A program made the translations under genes and the position numbers. A stretch of 64,000 nt of DNA from Ulva prolifera (taxonomy: Eukaryota; Chlorophyta; Ulvophyceae; Ulvales; Ulvaceae), in contig JALAAN010000010.1 of the NCBI GenBank assembly GCA_023078555.1, positions 62,001-126,000 of the forward strand, written 5' to 3'. Under the pieces are notes generated by a model. The model was not told the origin of the DNA and did no database searches. It saw nothing but the letters and a program-made list of their open reading frames with translations. Shown here one piece after another: positions 37,531-51,625 of the stretch (its first letter is position 1; each line of letters begins with the position of its first letter).

Positions 37531-40500
37531 TAAATGTTGAAATGGCAGCGTGCTCCCAAGCCACTCATGCAGAAATCTCGCACCTCACCAAAACAGGTTC
37601 CCAACCTCACCTTAGGGGCTGAATCTTTGCACATGATGCTCTCTATGTCAAAGGAATGTGGTCTAGAAATTTGGAGGCAATCAAGTGATAAGTCAGGGCT
37701 AGGGCTGCTATCAATGTTGAAATGGCAGCGTGCTCCCATGCCACTCATGCAAAAATCTCGCGCCTCACAAAAACATGTTCCCAACCTCATTTTTGAGGCT
37801 GAATCTTTGCACATGATGCTCTCTATGTCACAGGAATGTGGTCTAGAAGTTTGGAGGCAATCAAGTGACAAGTCAGGGCAAGGGCTGCTATCAATGTTGA
37901 AATGGCAGCGCGCTCTCCCGCCCCTCATGCAGAAATCCCGCGCCTCACAAAAACAGGTTCCCAACCTGACGTTAGGGGCTGAATCTTTGCACATGATGCT
38001 CTCTATGTCAAAGGAATGTGGTGTAGAAGTTTGGAGGCAATCAAGTGATAAGTCAGGGCTAGGGCTGCCATCAATGTTGAAATGGCAGCGTGCTCCCATG
38101 CCACTCATGCAGAAATCCCGCGCCTCACAAAAACATGTTCCCAACATCACGTTAGGGGCTGAATCTTTGCACATGATGCTCTCTATGTCAAAGGAATGTG
38201 GTCTAGAAGTTTGGAGGCAATCAAGTGATAAGTCAGGGCTAGGGCTGCTATCAATGTTGAAATGGCAGCGTGCTCCCATGCCCCTCATGCAGAAATCTCG
38301 CACCTCACAAAAACAGGTTCCCAACCTCACCTTAGGGGCTGAATCTTTGCACATGATGCTCTCTATGTCAAAGGAATGTGGTGTAGAAGTTTGGAGGCAA
38401 TCAAGTGATAAGTCAGGGCTAGGGCTGCTATCAATGTTGAAATGGCAGCACGCTCTCCCGCCACTCATGCAGAAATCTCGCCCTCGCAAAAACAGGTTCC
38501 CAACCTCACGTTAGGGGCTGAATCTTTGCACATGATGCTATCTATGTCAAAATAATGTGATGTGAGGGTTTGGAGGCAATCAAGTGATAACTCAGGGCTA
38601 GGGCTGCTTTAAATGTTGAAATGGCAGCGTGCTCCCATGCCACTCATGCAGAAATCTCGCACCTCACAAAAACAGGTTCCCAACCTCACCTTAGGGGCTG
38701 AATCTTTGCACATGATGCTCTCTATGTCAAAGGAATGTGGTGTAGAAGTTTGGAGGCAATCAAGTGATAAGTCAGGGCTAGGGCTGCTATCAATGTTGAA
38801 ATGGCAGCGCGCTCTCCCGCCACTCATGCAGAAATCCCGCGCCTCACAAAAACAGGTTCCCAACCTCACGTTAGGGGCTGAATCTTTGCACATGATGCTC
38901 TCTTTGTCAAAGGAATGTGGTCTAGAAGTTTGGAGGCAATCAAGTGATAAGTCAGGGCAAGGGTTGCTATCAATGTTGAAAAGGCAGCGCGCTCTCCCGC
39001 CCCTCATGCAGAAATCCCGCGCCTCACAAAAACAGGTTCCCAACCTCACGTTAGGGGCTGAATCTTTGCACATGATACTCTCTATGTCAAAGGAATGTGG
39101 TGTAGAAGTTTGGAGGCAATCAAGTGATAAGTCAGGGCAAGGGCTGCTATCAATGTTGAAAAGGCAGCGCGCTCTCCCGCCCCTCATGCAGAAATCTCGC
39201 CCTCACAAAAACAGGTTCCCAACCTCACGTTAGGGGCTGAATCTTTGCACATGATGCTCTCTATGTCAAAGGAATGTGGTGTAGAAGTTTGGAGGCAATC
39301 AAGTGATAAGTCAGGGCTAGGGCTGCCATCAATGTTGAAATGGCAGCGTGCTCCCATGCCACTCATGCAGAAATCTCGCGCCTCACAAAAACATGTTCCC
39401 AACATCACGTTAGGGGCTGAATCTTTGCACATGATGCTCTCTATGTCAAAGGAATGTGCTCTAGAAGTTTGGAGGCAATCAAGTGATAAGTCAGGGCTAG
39501 GGCTGCTATCAATGTTGAAATGGCAGCGTGCTCCCATGCCCCTCATGCAGAAATCTCGCCCCCACAAAAACAGGTTCCCAACCTCACGTTAGGGGCTGAA
39601 TCTTTGCACATGATGCTCTCTTTGTCAAAGGAATGTGGTCTAGAAGTTTGGAGGCAATCAAGTGATAAGTCAGGGCAAGGGTTGCTATCAATGTTGAAAA
39701 GGCAGCGCGCTCTCCCGCCCCTCATGCAGAAATCCCGCGCCTCACAAAAACAGGTTCCCAACCTCACGTTAGGGGCTGAATCTTTGCACATGATGCTCTC
39801 TATGTCAAAGGAATGTGGTCTAGAAGTTTGGAGGCAATCAAGTGACAAGTCAGGGCAAGGGCTGCTATCAATGTTGAAATGGCAGCGCGCTCTCCCGCCA
39901 CTCATGCAGAAATCCCGCGCTTCACAAAAACAGGTTCCCAACCTCACGTTAGGGGCTGAATCTTTGCACATGATGCTCTCTATGTCAAAGGAATGTGGTG
40001 TAGAAGTTTGGATGCAATCAAGTGATAAGTCAGGGCAAGGGTTGCTATCAATGTTGAAAAGGCAGCGCGCTCTCCCGCCCCTCATGCAGAAATCCCGCGC
40101 CTCACAAAAACAGGTTCCCAACCTCACGTTAGGGGCTGAATCTTTGCACATGATGCTCTCTATGTCAAAGGAATGTGGTCTAGAAGTTTGGAGGCAATCA
40201 AGTGACAAGTCAGGGCAAGGGCTGCTATCAATGTTGAAATGGCAGCACGCTCTCCCGCCACTCATGCAGAAATCTCGCCCTCGCAAAAACAGGTTCCCAA
40301 CCTCACGTTAGGGGCTGAATCTTTGCACATGATGCTATCTATGTCAAAATAATGTGATGTGAGGGTTTGGAGGCAATCAAGTGATAACTCAGGGCTAGGG
40401 CTGCTTTAAATGTTGAAATGGCAGCGTGCTCCCATGCCACTCATGCAGAAATCTCGCACCTCACAAAAACAGGTTCCCAACCTCACCTTAGGGGCTGAAT

Positions 40501-40583
40501 CTTTGCACATGATGCTCTCTATGTCAAAGGAATGTGGTGTAGAAGTTTGGAGGCAATCAAGTGATAAGTCAGGGCTAGGGCTG

Positions 40584-43362
40584 CTATCAATGTTGAAATG
40601 GCAGCGCGCTCTCCCGCCACTCATGCAGAAATCCCGCGCCTCACAAAAACAGGTTCCCAACCTCACGTTAGGGGCTGAATCTTTGCACATGATGCTCTCT
40701 TTGTCAAAGGAATGTGGTCTAGAAGTTTGGAGGCAATCAAGTGATAAGTCAGGGCAAGGGTTGCTATCAATGTTGAAAAGGCAGCGCGCTCTCCCGCCCC
40801 TCATGCAGAAATCCCGCGCCTCACAAAAACAGGTTCCCAACCTCACGTTAGGGGCTGAATCTTTGCACATGATACTCTCTATGTCAAAGGAATGTGGTGT
40901 AGAAGTTTGGAGGCAATCAAGTGATAAGTCAGGGCAAGGGCTGCTATCAATGTTGAAAAGGCAGCGCGCTCTCCCGCCCCTCATGCAGAAATCTCGCCCT
41001 CACAAAAACAGGTTCCCAACCTCACGTTAGGGGCTGAATCTTTGCACATGATGCTCTCTATGTCAAAGGAATGTGGTGTAGAAGTTTGGAGGCAATCAAG
41101 TGATAAGTCAGGGCTAGGGCTGCCATCAATGTTGAAATGGCAGCGTGCTCCCATGCCACTCATGCAGAAATCTCGCGCCTCACAAAAACATGTTCCCAAC
41201 ATCACGTTAGGGGCTGAATCTTTGCACATGATGCTCTCTATGTCAAAGGAATGTGCTCTAGAAGTTTGGAGGCAATCAAGTGATAAGTCAGGGCTAGGGC
41301 TGCTATCAATGTTGAAATGGCAGCGTGCTCCCATGCCCCTCATGCAGAAATCTCGCCCCCACAAAAACAGGTTCCCAACCTCACGTTAGGGGCTGAATCT
41401 TTGCACATGATGCTCTCTTTGTCAAAGGAATGTGGTCTAGAAGTTTGGAGGCAATCAAGTGATAAGTCAGGGCAAGGGTTGCTATCAATGTTGAAAAGGC
41501 AGCGCGCTCTCCCGCCCCTCATGCAGAAATCCCGCGCCTCACAAAAACAGGTTCCCAACCTCACGTTAGGGGCTGAATCTTTGCACATGATGCTCTCTAT
41601 GTCAAAGGAATGTGGTCTAGAAGTTTGGAGGCAATCAAGTGACAAGTCAGGGCAAGGGCTGCTATCAATGTTGAAATGGCAGCGCGCTCTCCCGCCACTC
41701 ATGCAGAAATCCCGCGCTTCACAAAAACAGGTTCCCAACCTCACGTTAGGGGCTGAATCTTTGCACATGATACTCTCTATGTCACAGGAATGTGGTCTAG
41801 AAGTTTGGAGGCAGTCAAGTGATAAGTCAGGGCAAGGGCTCCTATCAATGTTGAAATGGCAGCGCGCTCTCCCGCCACTCATGCAGAAATCTCGCGCCTC
41901 ACAAAAACATGTTCCCAACCTCACGTTAGGGGCTGAATCTTTGCACATGATGCTCTTTATGTCAAAGGAATGTGGTGTAGAAGTTTGGAGGCAATCAAGT
42001 GATAAGTCAGGGCTAGGGCTGCCATCAATGTTGAAATGGCAGCGTGCTCCCATGCCACTCATGCAGAAATCCCGCGCCTCACAAAAACATGTTCCCAACA
42101 TCACGTTAGGGGCTGAATCTTTGCACATGATGCTCTCTATGTCAAAGGAATGTGGTCTAGAAGTTTGGAGGCAATCAAGTGATAAGTCAGGGCTAGGGCT
42201 GCTATCAATGTTGAAATGGCAGCGTGCTCCCATGCCCCTCATGCAGAAATCTCGCACCTCACAAAAACAGGTTCCCAACCTCACCTTAGGGGCTGAATCT
42301 TTGCACATGATGCTCTCTTTTACAAGGAATGTGGTGTAGAAGTTTGGAGGCAATCAAGTGATAAGTCAGGGCTAGGGCTGCTATCAATGTTGAAATGGCA
42401 GCGCGCTCTCCCGCCACTCATGCAGAAATCCCGCGCCTCACAAAAACAGGTTCCCAACCTCACGTTAGGGGCTGAATCTTTGCACATGATGCTCTCTTTG
42501 TCAAAGGAATGTGGTCTAGAAGTTTGGAGGCAATCAAGTGATAAGTCAGGGCAAGGGTTGCTATCAATGTTGAAAAGGCAGCGCGCTCTCCCGCCCCTCA
42601 TGCAGAAATCCCGCGCCTCACAAAAACAGGTTCCCAACCTCACCTTAGGGGCCGAATCTTTGCACATGATGCTCTCTATGTCAAAGGAATGTGGTCTAGA
42701 AGTTTGGAGGCAATCAAGTGACAAGTCAGGGCAAGGGCTGCTATCAATGTTGAAATGGCAGCGCGCTCTCCCGCCACTCATGCAGAAATCCCGCGCTTCA
42801 CAAAAACAGGTTCCCAACCTCACGTTAGGGGCTGAATCTTTGCACATGATACTCTCTATGTCACAGGAATGTGGTCTAGAAGTTTGGAGGCAATCAAGTG
42901 ATAAGTCAGGGCAAGGGCTCCTATCAATGTTGAAATGGCAGCGCGCTCTTCCGCCACTCATGCAGAAATCTCGCCCTCACAAAAACAGGTTCCCAACCTC
43001 ACGTTAAGGGCTGAATCTTTGCACATGATGCTATCTATGTCAAATTAATGTGATGTGAGGGTTTGGAGGCAATCAAGTGATAACTCAGGGCTAGGGCTGC
43101 TTTAAATGTTGAAATGGCAGCGTGCTCCCATGCCACTCATGCAGAAATCTCGCACCTCACAAAAACAGGTTCCCAACCTCACCTTAGGGGCTGAATCTTT
43201 GCACATGATGCTCTCTATGTCAAAGGAATGTGGTGTAGAAGTTTGGAGGCAATCAAGTGATAAGTCAGGGCTAGGGCTGCTATCAATGATGAAATGGCAG
43301 CGCGCTCTCCAGCCACTCATGCAGAAATCCCGCGCCTCACAAAAACAGGTTCCCAACCTCAC
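40584..43362. repeat. Higher-order duplication, 7,370-bp offset, right copy
   Basis: Partner of 33,214-35,992. The match ends at about 43,362, where CACGTTAGGGGCTG here faces CACCTTAGGGGCCG in the left copy, after which this copy joins the eight-copy module at 43,106-44,107. Confidence 0.87.
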
Positions 43363-44107
43363 GTTAGGGGCTGAATCTTTGCACATGATGCTCTCTTTGT
43401 CAAAGGAATGTGGTCTAGAAATTTGGAGGCAATCAAGTGATAAGTCAGGGCTAGGGCTGCTATCAATGTTGAAATGGCAGCGTGCTCCCATGCCACTCAT
43501 GCAAAAATCTCGCGCCTCACAAAAACAGGTTCCCAACCTCATTTTTGAGGCTGAATCTTTGCACATGATGCTCTCTATGTCACAGGAATGTGGTCTAGAA
43601 GTTTGGAGGCAATCAAGTTACAAGTCAGGGCAAGGGCTGCTATCAATGTTGAAATGGCAGCGCGCTCTCCCGCCACACATGCAGAAATCCCGCGCCTCAC
43701 AAAAACATGTTCCCAACCTCACGTTAGGGGCTGAATCTTTGCACATGATGCTCTCTATGTCAAAGGAATGTGGTCTAGAAGTTTGGAGGCAATCAAGTGA
43801 TAAGTCAGGGCTAGGGCTGCCATCAATGTTGAAATGGCAGCGTGCTCCCATGCCACTCATGCAGAAATCCCGCGCCTCACAAAAACATGTTCACAACATC
43901 ACGTTAGGGGCTGAATCTTTGCACATGATGCTCTCTATGTCAAAGGAATGTGGTCTAGAAGTTTGGAGGCAATCAAGTGATAAGTCAGGGCTAGGGCTGC
44001 TATCAATGTTGAAATGGCAGCGTGCTCCCATGCCCCTCATGCAGAAATCTCGCCCTCACAAAAACAGGTTCCCAACCTCACGTTCGGGGCTGAATCTTTG
44101 CACATGA
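43106..44107. repeat. Eight-copy 1,002-bp module, copy 5
   Basis: Same monomer order. Private changes include CTCCAGCCACTC (shared with 35.9 and 36.6 kb), CAGGTTCCC beside the ATTTTTGAG block, and AAGTTACAAG near 43,617. Confidence 0.88.
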
Positions 44108-47100
44108 TGCTCTCTATGTCAAAGGAATGTGGTGTAGAAGTTTGGAGGCAATCAAGTGATAAGTCAGGGCTAGGGCTGCTATCAATGTTGAAATGGCAGC
44201 GTGCTCCCATGCCCCTCATGCAGAAATCCCGCGCCTCACAAAAACATGTTCCCAACCTCACCTTAGGGGCTGAATCTTTGCACATGATACTCTCTATGTC
44301 ACAGGAATGTGGTCTAGAAGTTTGGAGGCAATCAAGTGATAAGTCAGGGCTAGGGCTGCTATCAATGTTGAAATGGCAGCACGCTCTCCCGCCACTCATG
44401 CAGAAATCTCGCCCTCGCAAAAACAGGTTCCCAACCTCACGTTAGGGGCTGAATCTTTGCACATGATGCTATCTATGTCAAATTAATGTGATGTGAGGGT
44501 TTGGAGGCAATTAAGTGATAACTCAGGGCTAGGGCTGCTTTAAATGTTGAAATGGCAGCGTGCTCCCAAGCCACTCATGCAGAAATCTCGCACCTCACCA
44601 AAACAGGTTCCCAACCTCACCTTAGGGGCTGAATCTTTGCACATGATGCTCTCTATGTCAAAGGAATGTGGTCTAGAAATTTGGAGGCAATCAAGTGATA
44701 AGTCAGGGCTAGGGCTGCTATCAATGTTGAAATGGCAGCGTGCTCCCATGCCACTCATGCAAAAATCTCGCGCCTCACAAAAACATGTTCCCAACCTCAT
44801 TTTTGAGGCTGAATCTTTGCACATGATGCTCTCTATGTCACAGGAATGTGGTCTAGAAGTTTGGAGGCAATCAAGTGACAAGTCAGGGCAAGGGCTGCTA
44901 TCAATGTTGAAATGGCAGCGCGCTCTCCCGCCACACATGCAGAAATCCCGCGCCTCACAAAAACATGTTCCCAACCTCACGTTAGGGGCTGAATCTTTGC
45001 ACATGATGCTCTCTATGTCAAAGGAATGTGGTCTAGAAGTTTGGAGGCAATCAAGTGATAAGTCAGGGCAAGGGCTCCTATCAATGTTGAAATGGCAGCG
45101 CGCTCTCCCGCCACTCATGCAGAAATCTCGCCCTCACAAAAACAGGTTCCCAACCTCACGTTAGGGGCTGAATCTTTGCACATGATGCTCTCTATGTCAA
45201 AGGAATGTGGTCTAGAAGTTTGGAGGCAATCGAGTGACAAGTCAGGGCAAGGGTTGCTATCAATGTTGAAATGGCAGCGCGCTCTCCCGCCCCTCATGCA
45301 GAAATCTCGCCCTCACAAAAACAGGTTCCCAACCTCACGTTCGGGGCCGAATCTTTGCACATGATGCTCTCTATGTCAAAGGAATGTGGTGTAGAAGTTT
45401 GGAGGCAATCAAGTGATAAGTCAGGGCTAGGGCTGCTATCAATGTTGAAATGGCAGCGTGCTCCCATGCCCCTCATGCAGAAATCCCGCGCCTCACAAAA
45501 ACATGTTCCCAACCTCACGTTAGGGGCTGAATCTTTGCACATGATACTCTCTATGTCACAGGAATGTGGTCTAGAAGTTTGGAGGCAATCAAGTGATAAG
45601 TCAGGGCTAGGGCTGCTATCAATGTTGAAAAGGCAGCGCGCTCTCCCGCCCCTCATGCAGAAATCCCGCGCCTCACAAAAACAGGTTCCCAACCTCACGT
45701 TAGGGGCTGAATCTTTGCACATGATACTCTCTATGTCACAGGAATGTGGTCTAGAAGTTTGGAGGCAATCAAGTGATAAGTCAGGGCAAGGGCTCCTATC
45801 AATGTTGAAATGGCAGCGCGCTCTCCCGCCACTCATGCAGAAATCTCGCCCTCACAAAAACAGGTTCCCAACCTCACGTTAGGGGCTGAATCTTTGCACA
45901 TGATGCTCTCTATGTCAAAGGAATGTGGTCTAGAAGTTTGGAGGCAATCAAGTGACAAGTCAGGGCAAGGGTTGCTATCAATGTTGAAATGGCAGCGCGC
46001 TCTCCCGCCCCTCATGCAGAAATCTCGCCCTCACAAAAACAGGTTCCCAACCTCACGTTCGGGGCCGAATCTTTGCACATGATGCTCTCTATGTCAAAGG
46101 AATGTGGTGTAGAAGTGTGGAGGCAATCAAGTGATAAGTCAGGGCAAGGGTTGCTATCAATGTTGAAATGGCAGCGTGCTCCCAAGCCACTCATGCAGAA
46201 ATCTCGCACCTCACAAAAACAGGTTCCCATCCTCACCTTAGGGGCTGAATCTTTGCACATGAACCTCTCTATGTCAAAGGAATGTGGTGTAGAAGTTTGG
46301 AGGCAATCAAGTGATAAGTCAGGGCTAGGGCTGCTATCAATGTTGAAATGGCAGCACGCTCTCCCGCCACTCATGCAGAAATCTCGCCCTCGCAAAAACA
46401 GGTTCCCAACCTCACGTTAGGGGCTGAATCTTTGCACATGATGCTATCTATGTCAAATTAATGTGATGTGAGGGTTTGGAGGCAATCAAGTGATAACTCA
46501 GGGCTAGGGCTGCTTTAAATGTTGAAATGGCAGCGTGCTCCCATGCCACTCATGCAGAAATCTCGCACCTCACAAAAACAGGTTCCCAACCTCACCTTAG
46601 GGGCTGAATCTTTGCACATGATGCTCTCTATGTCAAAGGAATGTGGTGTAGAAGTTTGGAGGCAATCAAGTGATAAGTCAGGGCTAGGGCTGCTATCAAT
46701 GTTGAAATGGCAGCGCGCTCTCCCGCCACTCATGCAGAAATCCCGCGCCTCACAAAAACAGGTTCCCAACCTCACGTTAGGGGCTGAATCTTTGCACATG
46801 ATGCTCTCTTTGTCAAAGGAATGTGGTCTAGAAGTTTGGAGGCAATCAAGTGATAAGTCAGGGCAAGGGTTGCTATCAATGTTGAAAAGGCAGCGCGCTC
46901 TCCCGCCCCTCATGCAGAAATCCCGCGCCTCACAAAAACAGGTTCCCAACCTCACGTTTGGGGCTGAATCTTTGCACATGATACTCTCTATGTCAAAGGA
47001 ATGTGGTGTAGAAGTTTGGAGGCAATCAAGTGATAAGTCAGGGCAAGGGCTGCTATCAATGTTGAAAAGGCAGCGCGCTCTCCCGCCCCTCATGCAGAAA

Positions 47101-47271
47101 TCTCGCCCTCACAAAAACAGGTTCCCAACCTCACGTTAGGGGCTGAATCTTTGCACATGATGCTCTCTATGTCAAAGGAATGTGGTGTAGAAGTTTGGAG
47201 GCAATCAAGTGATAAGTCAGGGCTAGGGCTGCCATCAATGTTGAAATGGCAGCGTGCTCCCATGCCACTCA

Positions 47272-50086
47272 TGCAGAAATCCCGCGCCTCACAAAAACAT
47301 GTTCCCAACCTCACGTTAGGGGCTGAATCTTTGCACATGATGCTCTCTTTGTCAAAGGAATGTGGTCTAGAAGTTTGGAGGCAATCAAGTGATAAGTCAG
47401 GGCAAGGGTTGCTATCAATGTTGAAAAGGCAGCGCGCTCTCCCGCCCCTCATGCAGAAATCCCGCGCCTCACAAAAACAGGTTCCCAACCTCACCTTAGG
47501 GGCTGAATCTTTGCACATGATGCTCTCTATGTCAAAGGAATGTGGTGTAGAAGTTTGGAGGCAATCAAGTGATAAGTCAGGGCTAGGGCTGCTATCAATG
47601 ATGAAATGGCAGCGCGCTCTCCCGCCACTCATGCAGAAAACCCGCGCCTCACAAAAACAGGTTCCCAACCTCACGTTAGGGGCTGAATCTTTGCACATGA
47701 TGCTCTCTTTGTCAAAGGAATGTGGTCTAGAAATTTGGAGGCAATCAAGTGATAACTCAGGGCTAGGGCTGCTTTAAATGTTGAAATGGCAGCGTGCTCC
47801 CATGCCACTCATGCAGAAATCTCGCACCTCACAAAAACAGGTTCCCAACCTCACCTTAGGGGCTGAATCTTTGCACATGATGCTCTCTATGTCAAAGGAA
47901 TGTGGTGTAGAAGTTTGGAGGCAATCAAGTGATAAGTCAGGGCTAGGGCTGCTATCAATGATGAAATGGCAGCGCGCTCTCCCGCCACTCATGCAGAAAT
48001 CCCGCGCCTCACAAAAACAGGTTCCCAACCTCACGTTAGGGGCTGAATCTTTGCACATGATGCTCTCTTTGTCAAAGGAATGTGGTCTAGAAATTTGGAG
48101 GCAATCAAGTGATAAGTCAGGGCTAGGGCTGCTATCAATGTTTCAATGGCAGCGTGCTCCCATGCCACTCATGCAAAAATCTCGCGCCTCACAAAAACAT
48201 GTTCCCAACCTCATTTTTGAGGCTGAATCTTTGCACATGATGCTCTCTATGTCACAGGAATGTGGTCTAGAAGTTTGGAGGCAATCAAGTGACAAGTCAG
48301 GGCAAGGGCTGCTATCAATGTTGAAATGGCAGCGCGCTCTCCCGCCACACATGCAGAAATCCCGCGCCTCACAAAAACATGTTCCCAACCTCACGTTAGG
48401 GGCTGAATCTTTGCACATGATGCTCTCTATGTCAAAGGAATGCGGTCTAGAAGTTTGGAGGCAATCAAGTGATAAGTCAGGGCTAGGGCTGCCATCAATG
48501 TTGAAATGGCAGCGTGCTCCCATGCCACTCATGCAGAAATCCCGCGCCTCACAAAAACATGTTCACAACATCACGTTAGGGGCTGAATCTTTGCACATGA
48601 TGCTCTCTATGTCAAAGGAATGTGGTCTAGAAGTTTGGAGGCAATCAAGTGATAAGTCAGGGCTAGGGCTGCTATCAATGTTGAAATGGCAGCGTGCTCC
48701 CATGCCCCTCATGCAGAAATCTCGCCCTCACAAAAACAGGTTCCCAACCTCACGTTCGGGGCTGAATCTTTGCACATGATGCTCTCTATGTCAAAGGAAT
48801 GTGGTGTAGAAGTTTGGAGGCAATCAAGTGATAAGTCAGGGCTAGGGCTGCTATCAATGTTGAAATGGCAGCGTGCTCCCATGCCCCTTATGCAGAAATC
48901 CCGCGCCTCACAAAAACATGTTCCCAACCTCACGTTAGGGGCTGAATCTTTGCACATGATGCTCTCTATGTCAAAGGAATGTGGTGTAGAAGTTTGGAGG
49001 CCATCAAGTGACAAGTCAGGGCAAGGGCTGCTATCAATGTTGAAATGGCAGCGCGCTCTCCCGCCACTCATGCAGAAATCCCGCGCTTCACAAAAACAGG
49101 TTCCCAACCTCACGTTAGGGGCTGAATCTTTGCACATGATACTCTCTATGTCACAGGAATGTGGTCTAGAAGTTTGGAGGCAATCAAGTGATAAGTCAGG
49201 GCTAGGGCTGCTATCAATGTTGAAAAGGCAGCGCGCTCTCCCGCCCCTCATGCAGAAATCCCGCGCCTCACAAAAACAGGTTCCCAACCTCACGTTAGGG
49301 GCTGAATCTTTGCACATGATACTCTCTATGTCACAGGAATGTGGTCTAGAAGTTTGGAGGCAATCAAGTGATAAGTCAGGGCAAGGGCTCCTATCAATGT
49401 TGAAATGGCAGCGCGCTCTCCCGCCACTCATGCAGAAATCTCGCCCTCACAAAAACAGGTTCCCAACCTCACGTTAGGGGCTGAATCTTTGCACATGATG
49501 CTCTCTATGTCAAAGGAATGTGGTCTAGAAGTTTGGAGGCAATCAAGTGACAAGTCAGGGCAAGGGTTGCTATCAATGTTGAAATGGCAGCGCGCTCTCC
49601 CGCCCCTCATGCAGAAATCTCGCCCTCACAAAAACAGGTTCCCAACCTCACGTTCGGGGCTGAATCTTTGCACATGATGCTCTCTATGTCAAAGGAATGT
49701 GGTGTAGAAGTTTGGAGGCAATCAAGTGATAAGTCAGGGCAAGGGTTGCTATCAATGTTGAAAAGGCAGCGCGCTCTCCCGCCCCTCATGCAGAAATCCC
49801 GCGCCTCACAAAAACAGGTTCCCAACCTCACGTTTGGGGCTGAATCTTTGCACATGATACTCTCTATGTCAAAGGAATGTCATGTAGAAGTTTGCAGGCA
49901 ATCAAGTGATAAGTCAGGGCTAGGGCTGCTATCAATGTTGAAATGGCAGCACGCTCTCCCGCCACTCATGCAGAAATCTCGCCCCCGCAAAAACAGGTTC
50001 CCAACCTCACTTTAGGGGCTGAATCTTTGCACATGATGCTATCTATGTCAAATTAATGTGATGTGATGGTTTGGAGGCAATCAAGT
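47272..50086. repeat. Higher-order duplication, 12,762-bp offset, internal copy
   Basis: Matches 60,034-62,848 at an offset of 12,762 bp (71 monomers less 18). Shared rare markers are AGAAAACCCGCG (about 47,636 and 60,398), ATGTTTCAATGG, GAATGTCATGTAG and CGCCCCCGC. Private changes include TGCGGTC near 48,441, CCCCTTATG near 48,888 and TTTGCAGGC near 49,893. Confidence 0.9.
47778..48779. repeat. Eight-copy 1,002-bp module, copy 6
   Basis: Same monomer order, preceded by a hybrid punctuation monomer. It carries the rare ATGTTTCAATGG (about 48,139), found otherwise only at about 60,901, and a private ATGCGGTC near 48,441. Confidence 0.88.
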
Positions 50087-50531
50087 GATAACTCAGGGCT
50101 AGGGCTGCTTTAAATGTTGAAATGGCAGCGTGCTCCCATGCCACTCATGCAGAATTCTCGCACCTCACCAAAACAGGTTCCCAACCTCACCTTAGGGGCT
50201 GAATCTTTGCACATGATGCTCTCTATGTCAAAGGAATGTGGTGTAGAAGTTTGGAGGCAATCAAGTGATAAGTCAGGGCTAGGGCTGCTATCAATGTTGA
50301 AATGGCAGCACGCTCTCCCGCCACTCATGCAGAAATCTCGCCCTCGCAAAAACAGGTTCCCAACCTCACTTTAGGGGCTGAATCTTTGCACATGATGCTA
50401 TCTATGTCAAATTAATGTGATGTGATGGTTTGGAGGCAATCAAGTGATAACTCAGGGCTAGGGCTGCTTTAAATGTTGAAATGGCAGCGTGCTCCCATGC
50501 CACTCATGCAGAAATCTCGCACCTCACAAAA
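49455..50531. repeat. Tandem higher-order unit of 1,077 bp, copy 1
   Basis: Six monomers less three bases, directly repeated at 50,532. Both copies contain GAATGTCATGTAG followed by TTTGCAGGC (about 49,893 and 50,970), CGCCCCCGC, the GATGTGATGG punctuation and AGAATTCTCGC. Confidence 0.9.
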
Positions 50532-51625
50532 ACAGGTTCCCAACCTCACGTTAGGGGCTGAATCTTTGCACATGATGCTCTCTATGTCAAAGGAATGTGG
50601 TCTAGAAGTTTGGAGGCAATCAAGTGACAAGTCAGGGCAAGGGTTGCTATCAATGTTGAAATGGCAGCGCGCTCTCCCGCCCCTCATGCAGAAATCTCGC
50701 CCTCACAAAAACAGGTTCCCAACCTCACGTTCGGGGCTGAATCTTTGCACATGATGCTCTCTATGTCAAAGGAATGTGGTGTAGAAGTTTGGAGGCAATC
50801 AAGTGATAAGTCAGGGCAAGGGTTGCTATCAATGTTGAAAAGGCAGCGCGCTCTCCCGCCCCTCATGCAGAAATCCCGCGCCTCACAAAAACAGGTTCCC
50901 AACCTCACGTTTGGGGCTGAATCTTTGCACATGATACTCTCTATGTCAAAGGAATGTCATGTAGAAGTTTGCAGGCAATCAAGTGATAAGTCAGGGCTAG
51001 GGCTGCTATCAATGTTGAAATGGCAGCACGCTCTCCCGCCACTCATGCAGAAATCTCGCCCCCGCAAAAACAGGTTCCCAACCTCACTTTAGGGGCTGAA
51101 TCTTTGCACATGATGCTATCTATGTCAAATTAATGTGATGTGATGGTTTGGAGGCAATCAAGTGATAACTCAGGGCTAGGGCTGCTTTAAATGTTGAAAT
51201 GGCAGCGTGCTCCCATGCCACTCATGCAGAATTCTCGCACCTCACCAAAACAGGTTCCCAACCTCACCTTAGGGGCTGAATCTTTGCACATGATGCTCTC
51301 TATGTCAAAGGAATGTGGTGTAGAAGTTTGGAGGCAATCAAGTGATAAGTCAGGGCTAGGGCTGCTATCAATGTTGAAATGGCAGCACGCTCTCCCGCCA
51401 CTCATGCAGAAATCTCGCCCTCGCAAAAACAGGTTCCCAACCTCACTTTAGGGGCTGAATCTTTGCACATGATGCTATCTATGTCAAATTAATGTGATGT
51501 GATGGTTTGGAGGCAATCAAGTGATAACTCAGGGCTAGGGCTGCTTTAAATGTTGAAATGGCAGCGTGCTCCCATGCCACTCATGCAGAAATCTCGCACC
51601 TCACAAAAACAGGTTCCCAACCTCA
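50532..51625. repeat. Tandem higher-order unit of 1,077 bp, copy 2
   Basis: Second copy of the preceding unit. The match ends near 51,625, where CACCTTAGG replaces CACGTTAGG. Since TTTGCAGGC is absent from the terminal 12,762-bp partner, this tandem doubling post-dates the split between those two copies. Confidence 0.9.
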
